58,216 nucleotides of DNA from Acetobacter farinalis (GTDB lineage Bacteria > Pseudomonadota > Alphaproteobacteria > Acetobacterales > Acetobacteraceae): contig NZ_WOTF01000012.1 of the NCBI RefSeq assembly GCF_011516935.1, forward strand, positions 1 through 58,216, given 5' to 3'. The notes under the pieces were generated by a model, which ran no database searches, was not told the DNA's origin, and saw nothing but the letters and a program-made list of their open reading frames with translations. Positions 1-8,605 of the stretch are shown piece after piece. The stretch's first letter is position 1, and every line of letters starts with the position of its first letter. The translations under genes were made by a program, and so were the position numbers.

Positions 1-37
1 TCTTCAACATCAAAGAAACCAGTCTGCTTCATGATCC

Positions 38-280
38 ATGCCCCCAATCAACTCAAGGGAAATGGAATCACAGAGCAGCTCTCAAAACCAGGGGGTTTTT
101 CGAACCCTCCATCTTCCGAAAAATCTGCCCCCGGTTATTTATTTTGATAACTGGACTGTATGGGGGCTCTGGAAGCCCGAGCAGTTTATGGCGTGCGTCG
201 TGCAGATTTTGCAAACACAGTATGATTTGCTGCCGGGTATTCCCAACGTTTATGTGCGTAAAGACCGTCTGAAACAGTAA
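38..280 (+). CDS. Small hypothetical protein (up to 80 aa)
   Basis: Unrecognised short protein. The frame is closed upstream by a TGA at about 32, so it is not the tail of a longer gene. Two starts are possible: ATG at 38 with no clear Shine-Dalgarno site, or ATG at 62 with AAGGGA almost touching it, which is too close to be ideal. The central part (VIYFDNWTVWGLWKPEQF) is aromatic-rich and looks protein-like, with no obvious signal peptide or membrane helix. It converges on the lipoprotein gene at 357-1307, with a hairpin between them. No function can be assigned. Confidence 0.35.
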   Translation: MPPINSREMESQSSSQNQGVFRTLHLPKNLPPVIYFDNWTVWGLWKPEQFMACVVQILQTQYDLLPGIPNVYVRKDRLKQ

Positions 281-319
281 AGGCGCTCAGGAACAAACAG
301 CTTTGTAGAAGTCAGTCAA

Positions 320-356
320 CCAGAACGTAACCTGTCTGCCCGTGTTACCGTTCTGG
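320..356. terminator. Hairpin between convergent genes
   Basis: Arms 320-331 and 344-356 pair over 12 bp with one bulged C and enclose a 12-nt loop. The hairpin abuts the stop codon of the minus-strand lipoprotein gene. Neither side carries a strong T-run, so its activity as an intrinsic terminator is uncertain. Confidence 0.35.
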
Positions 357-1307
357 TCAGTGTTTTCCGTTCTTCTTCTTGCCCTTCACGCTCTCATCGG
401 GAGGTGGCAGCGGCGCATTTTCACGCCCTGAATAGCGGTCGATAATCTGGCGGACGGCGCCTGCGGCTTCCTGTGCGGCCACTACCGCTACGTCTCCCCA
501 GTATTTGTCCAGAGAGTGAGCCTCAATATCATGGATCTGGGTTGCGGCCCCTGCTTCCTTGCCGGCTTTGTCCAGAACGCGCCAGACAATTTCAATATGC
601 TGTTGCGGGTGCCCCGTGGTGCCTGCCGGGCCGGGGCTGAGCTTGACCGTGGTTGCAACAGAGTAATCCGCGTTTTCTTTTGAGTTCTGGAGCGTGTCGG
701 ACGTATCGCGGAAGGAGGCGGCAAAGGCGCGGCTCAGTGAGATATCGCCATCCCCCGGCGCGCCTTTCACACCTTTGAAATACACGCGCGCCGCACGGTG
801 TTTCAGGCTGTGCGGATCTTTTTCCATGTCAGCGGCCTGAATGCCTGTCAGCACGGAGGCCACTTTGGGGGCAGCATCCTGTGCGGCAAGGCTGAGAGTG
901 GCAGGGTCTGCCGCAGCCCAGAGCTGAGCCGAAAGGGGGGCGCCTTCCTGTGTGGCGCGCACCTCATTCTTCGGGGTCATGACCATATAGACCGGCACTA
1001 TCTGGTCTCCCCGCACGTCCGCGCGCATTTTCAGCCACCAGTCACCGGGGCGTGCAGGCTGGGCCATGGCCGGAATGGTCTGTTGCAGCAGTTCTGCTGC
1101 AACATCCTTGGCCCACAGGCGGGCGTTATCGGCGGAAAGCTGGCTTTCTGCCGGGACCGGAATATCCAGCCGGGAGGGCGGCGCATTGGCGGCCAGCCGC
1201 TGGGCTTCTTTCCCCGGATTGGAAAAAGGGTGCGGAACATCAATACAGCCGCTGAGCAGGACCAGCCCTGAGAGAGGAAGAGCTGTGTGGCGAAAGAAAC
1301 TGCTCAT
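357..1307 (-). CDS. Predicted lipoprotein, last gene of the lgt cluster
   Basis: 316-aa secreted protein with a lipobox (LSGC, Cys21) after a short hydrophobic signal, so it is probably a lipid-anchored envelope protein. The rest is soluble, with a charged Lys-rich tail (KGKKKNGKH). I do not recognise a named domain. The start ATG overlaps the stop of pgeF (ATGA), so the two are translationally coupled at the 3' end of the hldD-lgt-MidA-pgeF cluster. Co-transcription with Lgt, the enzyme that lipidates such proteins, is suggestive but not proof of a shared role. Confidence 0.75.
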   Translation of the reverse strand: MSSFFRHTALPLSGLVLLSGCIDVPHPFSNPGKEAQRLAANAPPSRLDIPVPAESQLSADNARLWAKDVAAELLQQTIPAMAQPARPGDWWLKMRADVRGDQIVPVYMVMTPKNEVRATQEGAPLSAQLWAAADPATLSLAAQDAAPKVASVLTGIQAADMEKDPHSLKHRAARVYFKGVKGAPGDGDISLSRAFAASFRDTSDTLQNSKENADYSVATTVKLSPGPAGTTGHPQQHIEIVWRVLDKAGKEAGAATQIHDIEAHSLDKYWGDVAVVAAQEAAGAVRQIIDRYSGRENAPLPPPDESVKGKKKNGKH

Positions 1308-2107
1308 CGGTTCTGCACTCCTGTTGCAATAGCCGAAATCTGGTGCCCGATGGGGCCGCCACCAGCCAGTGTACGCCGCCTGTGGCTAAAAAACCGTTGC
1401 GTGTCGGCCAGCGTGTCCACCCCCAGGGCGGCCACCTGCCCAACTCCGGCCCGCGTCAGCCGGAAGGTGCACCAGCCTGCCAGATCAAACTGATAATGGC
1501 CCGGCTTGCCCGGAATGAAAAAACGGGCTGCCTGAGGGTCGGCTGAGGTAATGGCGGCGTGCATGTCCTCGCCTGTTTCGTAGCTTTCCTGCGCAATGCA
1601 GGGGCCAACCACAGCGTGTATTTCGCTTGGGTTCACGCCGAGGGCCTGCATGGCTTCCAGCGTGGCTTCCAGCACACCGGCCAGTGCTCCGCGCCAGCCC
1701 GCATGGGCGGCCCCTACGGTCTGCCCGTCCCGCGCGGCAAACAGAACCGGGGCACAATCCGCCGTAATCACACCGAGTGCCACATCCGGCAGGCGCGTGA
1801 CCATGGCATCAGCCTGTTCGCCCTCGCCCGGTGCCCAGGGGGCCTTCACCGTGATCACACGCGGGCAGTGAATCTGTGTCACACCCAGCAGCTTCTCCGG
1901 CGCAACACCCAGCGTATCGGCCACACGGCGGCGGTTTTCGGCCAGATGGGCCGGATCATCTCCCGAGCGGGTGGAGCAGTTCAGGCTGGCGTAAGGGCCG
2001 GTTGAAACGCCGCCTTCCCGTGTGAAAAATCCGTGGCGGGTGTTGGCCAGCAGCGGGCTGGTCAGCGGGGAGGGCCGGTTACGGGCGGAAGTCAGGCCAG
2101 AGGGCAT
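1304..2107 (-). CDS. pgeF: Peptidoglycan editing factor / YfiH-LACC1 family multicopper purine phosphorylase
   Basis: 267 aa, the usual family length. It carries the family's metal-site motifs: TADCAPVLFA, HAGWRG near the middle and VVGPCIAQESYE. Members have been described as polyphenol oxidases, as purine nucleoside phosphorylases/adenosine deaminases (LACC1) and, in enterobacteria, as a factor removing mis-incorporated L-Ser from peptidoglycan precursors. The exact substrate cannot be told from sequence. The start ATG directly follows the TGA of the MidA-like gene, and the stop overlaps the start of the lipoprotein gene. Confidence 0.85.
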   Translation of the reverse strand: MPSGLTSARNRPSPLTSPLLANTRHGFFTREGGVSTGPYASLNCSTRSGDDPAHLAENRRRVADTLGVAPEKLLGVTQIHCPRVITVKAPWAPGEGEQADAMVTRLPDVALGVITADCAPVLFAARDGQTVGAAHAGWRGALAGVLEATLEAMQALGVNPSEIHAVVGPCIAQESYETGEDMHAAITSADPQAARFFIPGKPGHYQFDLAGWCTFRLTRAGVGQVAALGVDTLADTQRFFSHRRRTLAGGGPIGHQISAIATGVQNR

Positions 2108-3160
2108 TCAGCCGGTCCTTTCATCAAAGCCGGGGGGCGCGGGCAGGGAGGGAGAGGTAAGGGCCATAACCCGGAAAAGGTGCCCCATTTTTTCCGGTGC
2201 GGCCAGCCTGTGTGCTGCGCTGCGCAAGGTGGCCGCATCCTGCGGGCTGGCTTGGGCCGCTAACTGTTCTGTGCGTTCCATCAACCCTAAAGCACGTAAA
2301 AACGTCCCTTGTGTGACGGTACCCCACACCTCGGCCCCGGCGTGCAGGGCGGCGGCCGCAAAGGCGGTGAAATCCACATGGGCCGTGAGATCAGCCTCCC
2401 CTGCGGCCTCAAGCGGTTTGGCCGGGCGTGCATGGCGCAGGGCCTGCAGGGAGTCTCCCGTCAGGCCGGAGTTGTGGCCATAATCCACAATCAGCGCAGC
2501 ACCGGGGGTTCTGGCAAAGCGCCGGCCCAGAAGGCGGGCCACATCCAGTGCGGGTTCACACAGTTCCACCACGTAGTCCGGGTCCAGCGTGCGGCCATCG
2601 GGCAGGCTGGGGGGCGGGCAGGGCACGAGGCAGAACGCACCATCCTGCACATAATGTTCCTGCCAGCCCTCGGGTGTGTGCAGAAACTGGCGGATGGGCA
2701 GGGCGTCCAGAAATTCGTTCGCCACCAGAATCAGCGGTCCATCCGGCAGGCTTTCCAGCGTGGTGTGCCAGACAGGGGAAAGGTTCGGAAAGCGGGCCAG
2801 AAAAGGAGCGAGGGCGGCCGCCTGGGCCTCCTGCATCAGGGGAGATGTTTCCACCAGATGCACCGTAAGCACCTGTGCAAAAGCTGGCACACGGGAGGTG
2901 ATCAGCCGGAGCATGTCGGCCATCAGCGTTCCGCGGCCCGGCCCGGCTTCCGCCAGTATAATCCGAGGGGGGCAGCCCATGCTGCTCCAGACCATGGCGG
3001 CCCACGCCCCGAGCAGTTCCCCGAACACCTGCGAGATTTCCGGCGCGGTAATAAAATCACTCAGCAAGGGGTGTGTGGCGTAATACTGCGCATTGGCCCG
3101 CGCCATGAAGGCATCAAGCCGCTCCGGCGGCCGTTCTTCACCGGGGGGAGGGGCGGGCAT
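2108..3160 (-). CDS. MidA/NDUFAF7-type class I SAM-dependent methyltransferase
   Basis: 350 aa. The N-terminal block with YYATHPLLSDFITAPEISQVFGE and the SAM-binding motif EAGPGRGTLM (about residues 71-80) are diagnostic of the SAM_MT/COG1565 family. Eukaryotic members (NDUFAF7/MidA) methylate an arginine of complex I subunit NDUFS2. Bacterial homologues commonly sit, as here, between lgt and pgeF in alphaproteobacteria. A Shine-Dalgarno-like GAAGGA precedes the chosen ATG. A role in complex I methylation is inference by homology. Confidence 0.85.
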   Translation of the reverse strand: MPAPPPGEERPPERLDAFMARANAQYYATHPLLSDFITAPEISQVFGELLGAWAAMVWSSMGCPPRIILAEAGPGRGTLMADMLRLITSRVPAFAQVLTVHLVETSPLMQEAQAAALAPFLARFPNLSPVWHTTLESLPDGPLILVANEFLDALPIRQFLHTPEGWQEHYVQDGAFCLVPCPPPSLPDGRTLDPDYVVELCEPALDVARLLGRRFARTPGAALIVDYGHNSGLTGDSLQALRHARPAKPLEAAGEADLTAHVDFTAFAAAALHAGAEVWGTVTQGTFLRALGLMERTEQLAAQASPQDAATLRSAAHRLAAPEKMGHLFRVMALTSPSLPAPPGFDERTG

Positions 3161-3174
3161 GGAACTGCGGTCCT

Positions 3175-4017
3175 TCAGGCCCCGGCGTCCTGCACGGGGT
3201 CCGGCAGGCCGGTATAAACAGGGCTGCGGCAGGCATGCACCATCAGCGCCACACCGGCCACCAGCATGGGCACACAGAGCACCTGCCCCATGGTCACACC
3301 GCCGGGCAGGAAGCCCAGAAACGCATCCGGTTCCCGGAAGAATTCGCAGAAGCTGCGGGCGCAGGCATAGCCCGCCAGAAACAGGCCCGCCAGAAAACCG
3401 GGGCGTTCACGCACACTCTGTTTGCGGGAGGCGGCGAACATGACGAGAAACAGCAGCAGCCCTTCCGTCAGGGCTTCATACAGTTCGGACGGATGGCGCG
3501 GAATTGGCCCGGCATCGGGGAAGATCATCGCCCAGGGCAGAGTAGCCGGTGCTTCCCGCCCCCACAGTTCCCCGTTGATGAAATTGGCAATGCGCCCCAG
3601 TGCCAGCCCCACAGGAACGGCTACAGTCGCGCGGTCCGCAAAGGCCAGAAAATTGAGCTTGTTGCGCCAGCTGAACAGGGCGAGGGCGATAATCACGCCC
3701 AACGCCCCGCCATGGAAGGACATGCCCCCCTTCCAGACCTCTATAATGGAGAACGGATGCGTGAGGTAATAGCCGGGCTGGTAGAACAGCACATACCCCA
3801 GACGCCCGCCCAGCAGCACGCCCAGCGTGACCCAGCCCAGAAAATCATCCGCCTGCTCGGGGGTGGCGGCAACCGGGGGCAGCCGCACCAGCCTGCGCAG
3901 CAGGGAAATGCCCAGCACAATGCCCACAATGTAGGAAAGCGCATACCACCGGATGGTCAGCGGCCCCAGATGCAGCAGTACAGGGTCAAATTGCGGGAAA
4001 AGAAGAACTGGCAGCAT
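3175..4017 (-). CDS. lgt: Prolipoprotein diacylglyceryl transferase
   Basis: Integral inner-membrane enzyme that transfers diacylglycerol from phosphatidylglycerol to the lipobox cysteine of prolipoproteins, the first step of lipoprotein maturation. The roughly 280-aa sequence has seven or so hydrophobic segments, the SFHGGALG block and the Lgt signature GRIANFINGELWGR, followed by HPSELYEA. The ATG at 4017 is preferred over an in-frame TTG three codons upstream. It lies 14 nt upstream of the methyltransferase gene and about 40 nt downstream of hldD, so it is likely part of one transcript. Confidence 0.95.
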   Translation of the reverse strand: MLPVLLFPQFDPVLLHLGPLTIRWYALSYIVGIVLGISLLRRLVRLPPVAATPEQADDFLGWVTLGVLLGGRLGYVLFYQPGYYLTHPFSIIEVWKGGMSFHGGALGVIIALALFSWRNKLNFLAFADRATVAVPVGLALGRIANFINGELWGREAPATLPWAMIFPDAGPIPRHPSELYEALTEGLLLFLVMFAASRKQSVRERPGFLAGLFLAGYACARSFCEFFREPDAFLGFLPGGVTMGQVLCVPMLVAGVALMVHACRSPVYTGLPDPVQDAGA

Positions 4018-4056
4018 GCAGGGCAATATCCGGACAAGAGATCAGAAAGGCGGCGT

Positions 4057-5037
4057 TCAGAGATAGGGGTTATCCGTGGCAAGATAGTCCTGCACATAGC
4101 GGCGGATACCGTCTTCAAGTGTGGTGAACGTGCCCGTATAGCCCGCGGCCCGCAAGCGGGAGAGGTCCGCCTGCGTGTAGGACTGATATTGCCCGCGCAG
4201 GCTTTCCGGCATGGTGATGAAGTCTACCTGCCGGGCGCAGCCCGCCGCGTCACACACCGCATGGGCCAGGTCCAGATAGGAGCGGGCCGTGCCGCTGCCA
4301 CAGTTGAACAGGCCGGACACGGAGGGTGTGTCGTACAGCCAGAGCATGACATCCACCACATCCCCCACCCAGATGAAGTCCCGCATCTGCTGGCCATCGG
4401 CAATGTCAGGGCGATCAGAACGGAAGAGGCGGGCAGGGTTGCCGGCCTTCACCTCATCATACTTCACCTTCACCACAGAGATCATCTTGCCCTTGTGGTA
4501 TTCATTCGGCCCGTAGACGTTGAAGAACTTCAGCCCGGCCCACTGCGGGGGGCGGGGGGCGTTCTTTTTCAGCCCGGCCATCACATGCTGGTCAAACGTG
4601 TGCTTGGACCAGCCATACAGGTTGAGCGGCGTGAGCTGGTCCAGCTTTGCCGGATCATCCGAGAACAGCTCAGGTTTGTCAGCCGCGCCATAGGTGGCGG
4701 CGGAGGAGGCATAGATAAAGCGGGTGTCCGTACGAGCACACCAGTCCCACAGGGTCTGGGTCAGGGCCACATTGGTCCGCCAGACCAGGTCCGCATCCCG
4801 GGCGGTGGTCTCGCTTATGGCTCCCATGTGGAATACGGCGTCCACTTTCGGGGCGGTGGCCAGAAAAGCCTCAAGCTCTTCCGGAGCAATCACGCGGGAG
4901 GGGGCATGGGCCGCCAGATTCCGCCATTTGAGGTCAGAACCCAGCCAGTCCACCACCACGGTTTCCTCTCCACGCCGTGCGAGAGAGGCCTGAAGGCATG
5001 AGCCAATGAAACCGGCGCCACCGGTAATGATAATCAT
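4057..5037 (-). CDS. hldD: ADP-L-glycero-D-manno-heptose-6-epimerase
   Basis: 326-aa NAD(P)-dependent SDR-type epimerase with an N-terminal Rossmann motif (TGGAGFIGS), SSAATYGA, and a YGWSKHTFDQ catalytic Tyr-Lys block. The heptose-epimerase features AISETTARD and FFNVYGPNEYHKGKM are present. It converts ADP-D-glycero- to ADP-L-glycero-D-manno-heptose for the LPS inner core. It is first in the minus-strand cluster, divergent from the LemA gene with about 190 nt of shared promoter region. Confidence 0.92.
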   Translation of the reverse strand: MIIITGGAGFIGSCLQASLARRGEETVVVDWLGSDLKWRNLAAHAPSRVIAPEELEAFLATAPKVDAVFHMGAISETTARDADLVWRTNVALTQTLWDWCARTDTRFIYASSAATYGAADKPELFSDDPAKLDQLTPLNLYGWSKHTFDQHVMAGLKKNAPRPPQWAGLKFFNVYGPNEYHKGKMISVVKVKYDEVKAGNPARLFRSDRPDIADGQQMRDFIWVGDVVDVMLWLYDTPSVSGLFNCGSGTARSYLDLAHAVCDAAGCARQVDFITMPESLRGQYQSYTQADLSRLRAAGYTGTFTTLEDGIRRYVQDYLATDNPYL

Positions 5038-5230
5038 GGCAGAGAGTTATAAAGGGCGTGGCCGTTCCCTCCAAGATGCAAGGCGGTTTTTGTTTCCTCT
5101 TTTTGCATAGCGGGAAATGTTTGGCTTCCGGATGTGGTTTTCGCGTAAGGAGAGGTAATAAACGGAGCCATGACGGGTGCTGTACCAGCACTGTCAGGTT
5201 GCGTGACGGTGATTGTTTAAGGATGTCTTG

Positions 5231-5824
5231 ATGAAGAAGCTTCTCATTCCTGCGATTCTGCTGATTGGACTGCTGTTTGTTTTCGGGTCCAGCTATAATC
5301 GCTTCATGGCGGCAGATCAGAACGTGCTGGAACTGACCGGACAGCTTCAGAACGAAGTGCAGCGCCAGTCTGACCTGATCCCCAATCTGGTTAACACCGT
5401 GAAGGGCTATGCCACGCATGAGCATGACACCCTGACAGATTACGCCGCCGCCCGCTCCGGCGAAACACCGCTGAGCCGGATTGACCCCCGCACGGTGGAC
5501 AACGCGACACTCCAGCAGAAAATTCTGGAAGCCCAGTCCCGCAACACGCAGGAGATCAAGGCGATCAATGCTGTTGTGGAGCAGTCTCCCCAGTTGCAGG
5601 CCAATCAGGACTTCTCCCGCCTGATGGTGCAGCTTGAAGGCTCCCAGAACCGTATCACGGTTGCCCGCCAGCGTTTGCAGCAGGCTATCCTGTCCTACAA
5701 CCAGACTGTCATGCATTTCCCCGGCAATCTGGTGGCGGGTATCCTGGGCTATCACACCCGCGTTTATTACGAGGCTTCCCCGGAAGCGCAGACCCCGCCG
5801 GTTGTTGATTTCTCCAAACACTGA
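5231..5824 (+). CDS. LemA family membrane protein
   Basis: 197 aa from the ATG at 5231, chosen because AAGGA sits 8 nt upstream; an upstream in-frame TTG lacks support. An N-terminal membrane anchor (residues 3-16) is followed by the helical LemA core with the characteristic QNEVQRQSDLIPNLVNTVKGY block and a long coiled-coil-prone stretch. The C-terminal half includes VHFPGNLVA-like residues. LemA proteins are usually paired with TPM-domain proteins, as here. Their function is poorly defined and relates to the cell envelope. Confidence 0.92.
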   Translation: MKKLLIPAILLIGLLFVFGSSYNRFMAADQNVLELTGQLQNEVQRQSDLIPNLVNTVKGYATHEHDTLTDYAAARSGETPLSRIDPRTVDNATLQQKILEAQSRNTQEIKAINAVVEQSPQLQANQDFSRLMVQLEGSQNRITVARQRLQQAILSYNQTVMHFPGNLVAGILGYHTRVYYEASPEAQTPPVVDFSKH

Positions 5825-5849
5825 AACCGGTATCTTGAGGCATAACACC

Positions 5850-6938
5850 ATGCGGCAGGAGTATCCTGTGTTCCGCACTCCACAGCCCCGGATTCAGGGC
5901 GATCTGATGCAGGCTGCCCCGGTGCAGGGTGGTTTGCAGCAGGGGCTGTGGCTTCGGCCGTCCCGGGCCGTAAGCCTGCAGGCGCGTGTTGCCCGCTGGT
6001 GTGGTCTGCCGGTTTTCGGCTGGCTGGCCGCCGGGCGGGGGGAAACCTGCTTGGCCCGCGCTTCGGCTCCTGCCCGTGCCTGTGTGTTCGGGCTGGTTGC
6101 TGTTCTGGGGCTGGTTCTGTGTGGGGTTGGCGCTGGCCTGCCTGCTCCGGCCTGCGCGCAGGATGGCCTGCTTCTGCGGCAATGGGTGACAGATCCGCAG
6201 AATGTCCTCTCGCCTGAGGACAATGCGGCTCTTTCCCACAAGCTTTATGATCTTTCCCAAACCCTGCCGGGGCACCCGCAGATTGTGGTCGCGCTGCCGG
6301 GGCATGTGGAGGATATCAGCCAATATGCCAATGAGGCCTTCCATAAGACCGGTATTGGCAGAAAGGGCGTGGATAACGGCTTGCTGGTGGTGCTGGATAT
6401 TCCGGACCGTCAATCCCGCATCGAGGTGGGATACGGGCTGGAAGGTGTGCTGACTGACCTGCAGAGCAACGACATCCTTCAGGCCGCCCGGCCAGCCCTT
6501 CAGGCTGGGCAGTACGCACAGGCCGTGAATGGCATTGTGGATGCCATAGCGTCTGTCCTCAGCCATGCGGACCCGGCGGACCTGCAGGGTGGTGCTGCCC
6601 CGCCAGCCAGCCAGCCGGACTCTCAGACGGATGCTTTTGAGGCTCTGGCAGGGCTGGTTGTGGTGGGCATACTGTTTATCCTGCTGCCCATCTGGTTGAT
6701 CCGCCGGTCCCGCCGTCGGGCCGCCCTTTACCCCGGTGGCTATGTTCCGCCGGAAATACAGGCGGAGCGGAGCGCGCGCTGGAGCTTCTTCCTGAACCTG
6801 ATCCTCAATATCCTCTCCATGCTTCTGCAAGGCGGAGGCCGGGGCGGTGGTGGCGGGAGTTCGTCCGGTGGCTCATCCGGCGGTTTTCGCGGCGGTGGCG
6901 GAGATTCCGGCGGAGGTGGCTCGCAAAGCTCCTGGTAA
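5850..6938 (+). CDS. TPM-domain (YgcG-type) membrane protein
   Basis: 362 aa from the ATG at 5850, preceded by TTGAGG at a good distance. Residues 1-75 form an unusually long N-terminal extension before a hydrophobic segment (about 78-105). The TPM domain follows (VTDPQNVLSPEDNAALSHKL onward, about 112-245), then a second transmembrane helix near 270. A Gly/Ser tail closes the protein with GGGG and GGSSGG runs, typical of YgcG-like proteins. The gene starts 25 nt after the LemA gene, so the pair is an operon. The start could lie further downstream if the extension is spurious. Confidence 0.88.
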   Translation: MRQEYPVFRTPQPRIQGDLMQAAPVQGGLQQGLWLRPSRAVSLQARVARWCGLPVFGWLAAGRGETCLARASAPARACVFGLVAVLGLVLCGVGAGLPAPACAQDGLLLRQWVTDPQNVLSPEDNAALSHKLYDLSQTLPGHPQIVVALPGHVEDISQYANEAFHKTGIGRKGVDNGLLVVLDIPDRQSRIEVGYGLEGVLTDLQSNDILQAARPALQAGQYAQAVNGIVDAIASVLSHADPADLQGGAAPPASQPDSQTDAFEALAGLVVVGILFILLPIWLIRRSRRRAALYPGGYVPPEIQAERSARWSFFLNLILNILSMLLQGGGRGGGGGSSSGGSSGGFRGGGGDSGGGGSQSSW

Positions 6939-7093
6939 AGCGGCATGGCGGGTAAAGTGGTCAGGGGCTGGCTTTCAGACCACCGGCGGTGTTTAAGAAG
7001 CAGGTGGTTTGGGGCGTGCCGGCTGTGTGCCGGTCTGACCCGATTCAAATCCCGCCCGACTCAAGAAAGCATCTGAGCGAAAGGTAAAAAGAC

Positions 7094-7396
7094 ATGAGTG
7101 AAGATATTACCATTGTCGCGCTGCTGCACGCCAAACCGGGCGCAGAGCAGCAGGTTGCTCAGGCCATGCAGGCCTGCGTGGCGCCCTCCCGGCTGGAAGC
7201 AGGTAATCTGTCCTATGTGCCGCAGCAGGACCAGAATGACGCCCGCATGTTCATGTTTGTGGAACATTGGGACAGCCATAAGAGCTTCGAACAGCATCTG
7301 GAAACCCCGCACTTCAAGGCCCTGATTGCCGCTGTGCAGGATCTGCTGGTCACACCGCCTGCGGTCCATGTTCTGAAGCCGCTTGCCGCTCACTGA
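7094..7396 (+). CDS. ABM-fold putative quinol monooxygenase
   Basis: 100-aa dimeric alpha-beta barrel (antibiotic biosynthesis monooxygenase) protein: ITIVALLHAKPGAEQ at the start, YVPQQDQNDARMFMFVEHWDS in the middle and HLETPHFKAL near the end are family hallmarks. Members oxidise quinols or bind small aromatic ligands without cofactors. The substrate is unknown. AAAGGTAAA precedes the ATG. It is a single gene with a bidirectional terminator downstream. Confidence 0.85.
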   Translation: MSEDITIVALLHAKPGAEQQVAQAMQACVAPSRLEAGNLSYVPQQDQNDARMFMFVEHWDSHKSFEQHLETPHFKALIAAVQDLLVTPPAVHVLKPLAAH

Positions 7397-7417
7397 GTTT
7401 TTCGCGGTTTGCGAGAT

Positions 7418-7454
7418 AAAAAGCCGGGAGAGCCGTAAGGCCATCCCGGCTTTT
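7418..7454. terminator. Bidirectional intrinsic terminator
   Basis: A perfect GC-rich stem (AAAAGCCGGGA pairing with TCCCGGCTTTT) encloses a 14-nt loop. The minus direction runs into TTTTT and the plus direction into TTTT. It lies between the convergent ABM monooxygenase and DUF799 lipoprotein genes. Confidence 0.85.
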
Positions 7455-7511
7455 CAGTTTTGAGCACGTGCTTTTTGCGCAGGAGCAGTCTCCTGCCCAG
7501 TCCGTGCTGCC

Positions 7512-8183
7512 TCAGTCTGTGCCGTATTTCACAGAGCGCGGCCCATAAAGCAGCCCGGCGGGCGGCCCTGCACTGAGCAGACGTTCCGCTGTGACATGCG
7601 CCACACGGAAGCTCTGGTCTGTCAGGCTATGCACAGCCTGCTTGATAGCCGCTGTGATGAGTATCCCGACAATACCGCCACCCGCTCCCGATGCTTCTCC
7701 CACATCCTGACTGTTGGCAGTACCGGTGCCTGTCCACAAAACACTGCCGGTTTTCAGGTCTACCAGTTTGGAAGATGCCGTGACAGTCGTGGTGCTGTTG
7801 ACCACCTGATAAACAGAGCCATACGCCGTAATGGTGGTATACAGTGCGGCATCCGCCCCGAAGATGGATTGGAGTTTGGCTGCCGGAGCCTGCATGATGT
7901 CGTCTGGCGTATCCAGCCCGTTCTGGCGGAATGTTTCTATTTCCACCGTTACTGGCACCACATAATAGCCAGCTTCCGCCAGCGGATGCGTCATCTGTGC
8001 AATCAGGCCGTTGGACGCGTTGACATCCGGCGTATGGTTCACTGGTGGCAGGATCAGAATGGAGCGCGGTTTGGCGGAACGGAACGCCGTATAATCCGGG
8101 GCTTTCACAGGTGTGCTGCATGCTGCGGCCATCAGAGGCAGGGCGGCACAGAGGCACAGGCGGGCAAAGCGGGACATCTTCAT
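7512..8183 (-). CDS. DUF799 (GNA1162-like) lipoprotein
   Basis: 223 aa with a lipoprotein signal (MAAACSTP, Cys22). The core SILILPPVNHTPDVNASNGLIAQMTHPLAEAGYYVVPV and later VLWTGTGTANSQ are characteristic of the DUF799 family, which includes the Neisseria GNA1162 lipoprotein with a TolB-N-like fold. Its ATG overlaps the stop of the DUF4810 gene, and the two follow a CsgG-like gene. The trio is a recurring outer-membrane lipoprotein module whose biochemical role is not established. Confidence 0.87.
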   Translation of the reverse strand: MKMSRFARLCLCAALPLMAAACSTPVKAPDYTAFRSAKPRSILILPPVNHTPDVNASNGLIAQMTHPLAEAGYYVVPVTVEIETFRQNGLDTPDDIMQAPAAKLQSIFGADAALYTTITAYGSVYQVVNSTTTVTASSKLVDLKTGSVLWTGTGTANSQDVGEASGAGGGIVGILITAAIKQAVHSLTDQSFRVAHVTAERLLSAGPPAGLLYGPRSVKYGTD

Positions 8184-8554
8184 GAGGACGGCTCCGATTT
8201 CTTGCCAAGATTTTTCAGCAGAAAATCCATATAGGTTGCGGATTCAGGAAAGAGTGTCTTTTCCTGACTGAATTCCTGCTGGGCCAGATCCGTTCTGCCC
8301 GTTGTGGCATAAAGCATCCCGAGATGAGCATGGAAACCCGGCGGGAGCGCCAGCCCTTTGGACTGTGCTTTCTGCACGTCTTTTTCCAGAACGGTTATCT
8401 GGGCCTGCGGGTCTGTCTGCCCTTTCAGATACAGATATTGCTGGGTGGGGTAATCCTGCCAGCTATAAAGCGGAGGTGTTTTGTCCGCGCCGGAACATGC
8501 AGCCAGACAGCCCAGCAGGCCAAGGCCCGCCAGAGCGGTTTTTGAGAAAGACAT
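8180..8554 (-). CDS. DUF4810 lipoprotein
   Basis: 124 aa, lipobox LAAC (Cys20) followed by PPLYSWQDYPTQQYLYLKG, the hallmark of DUF4810. The C-terminal half (HAHLGMLYATTGRTDLAQQEFSQEK) looks like a degenerate TPR helix pair. It is translationally coupled to the DUF799 gene (4-nt overlap) and sits 51 nt downstream of the CsgG-like gene, forming one operon. Confidence 0.87.
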   Translation of the reverse strand: MSFSKTALAGLGLLGCLAACSGADKTPPLYSWQDYPTQQYLYLKGQTDPQAQITVLEKDVQKAQSKGLALPPGFHAHLGMLYATTGRTDLAQQEFSQEKTLFPESATYMDFLLKNLGKKSEPSS

Positions 8555-8605
8555 TACAAGAAAGTCCGTTTCTTATTTTTGAAAAGTCGAAATCTTGGAA
8601 ATTAA

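Noticed and set aside
3235..5001. 588-codon plus-strand frame opposite lgt and hldD
   Set aside because: Spans two well-recognised genes on the other strand; product is His/Gln-rich nonsense.
6947..7062. tRNA-like segment with GATTCAAATCC, a 6-bp GGCGGG/CCCGCC pair and a long-arm-like hairpin (7019-7035)
   Set aside because: The T-stem does not pair (CCCGA against CCCGC) and the acceptor lacks a seventh base pair, so no cloverleaf can be drawn. It may be a degenerate tRNA remnant, not a gene.
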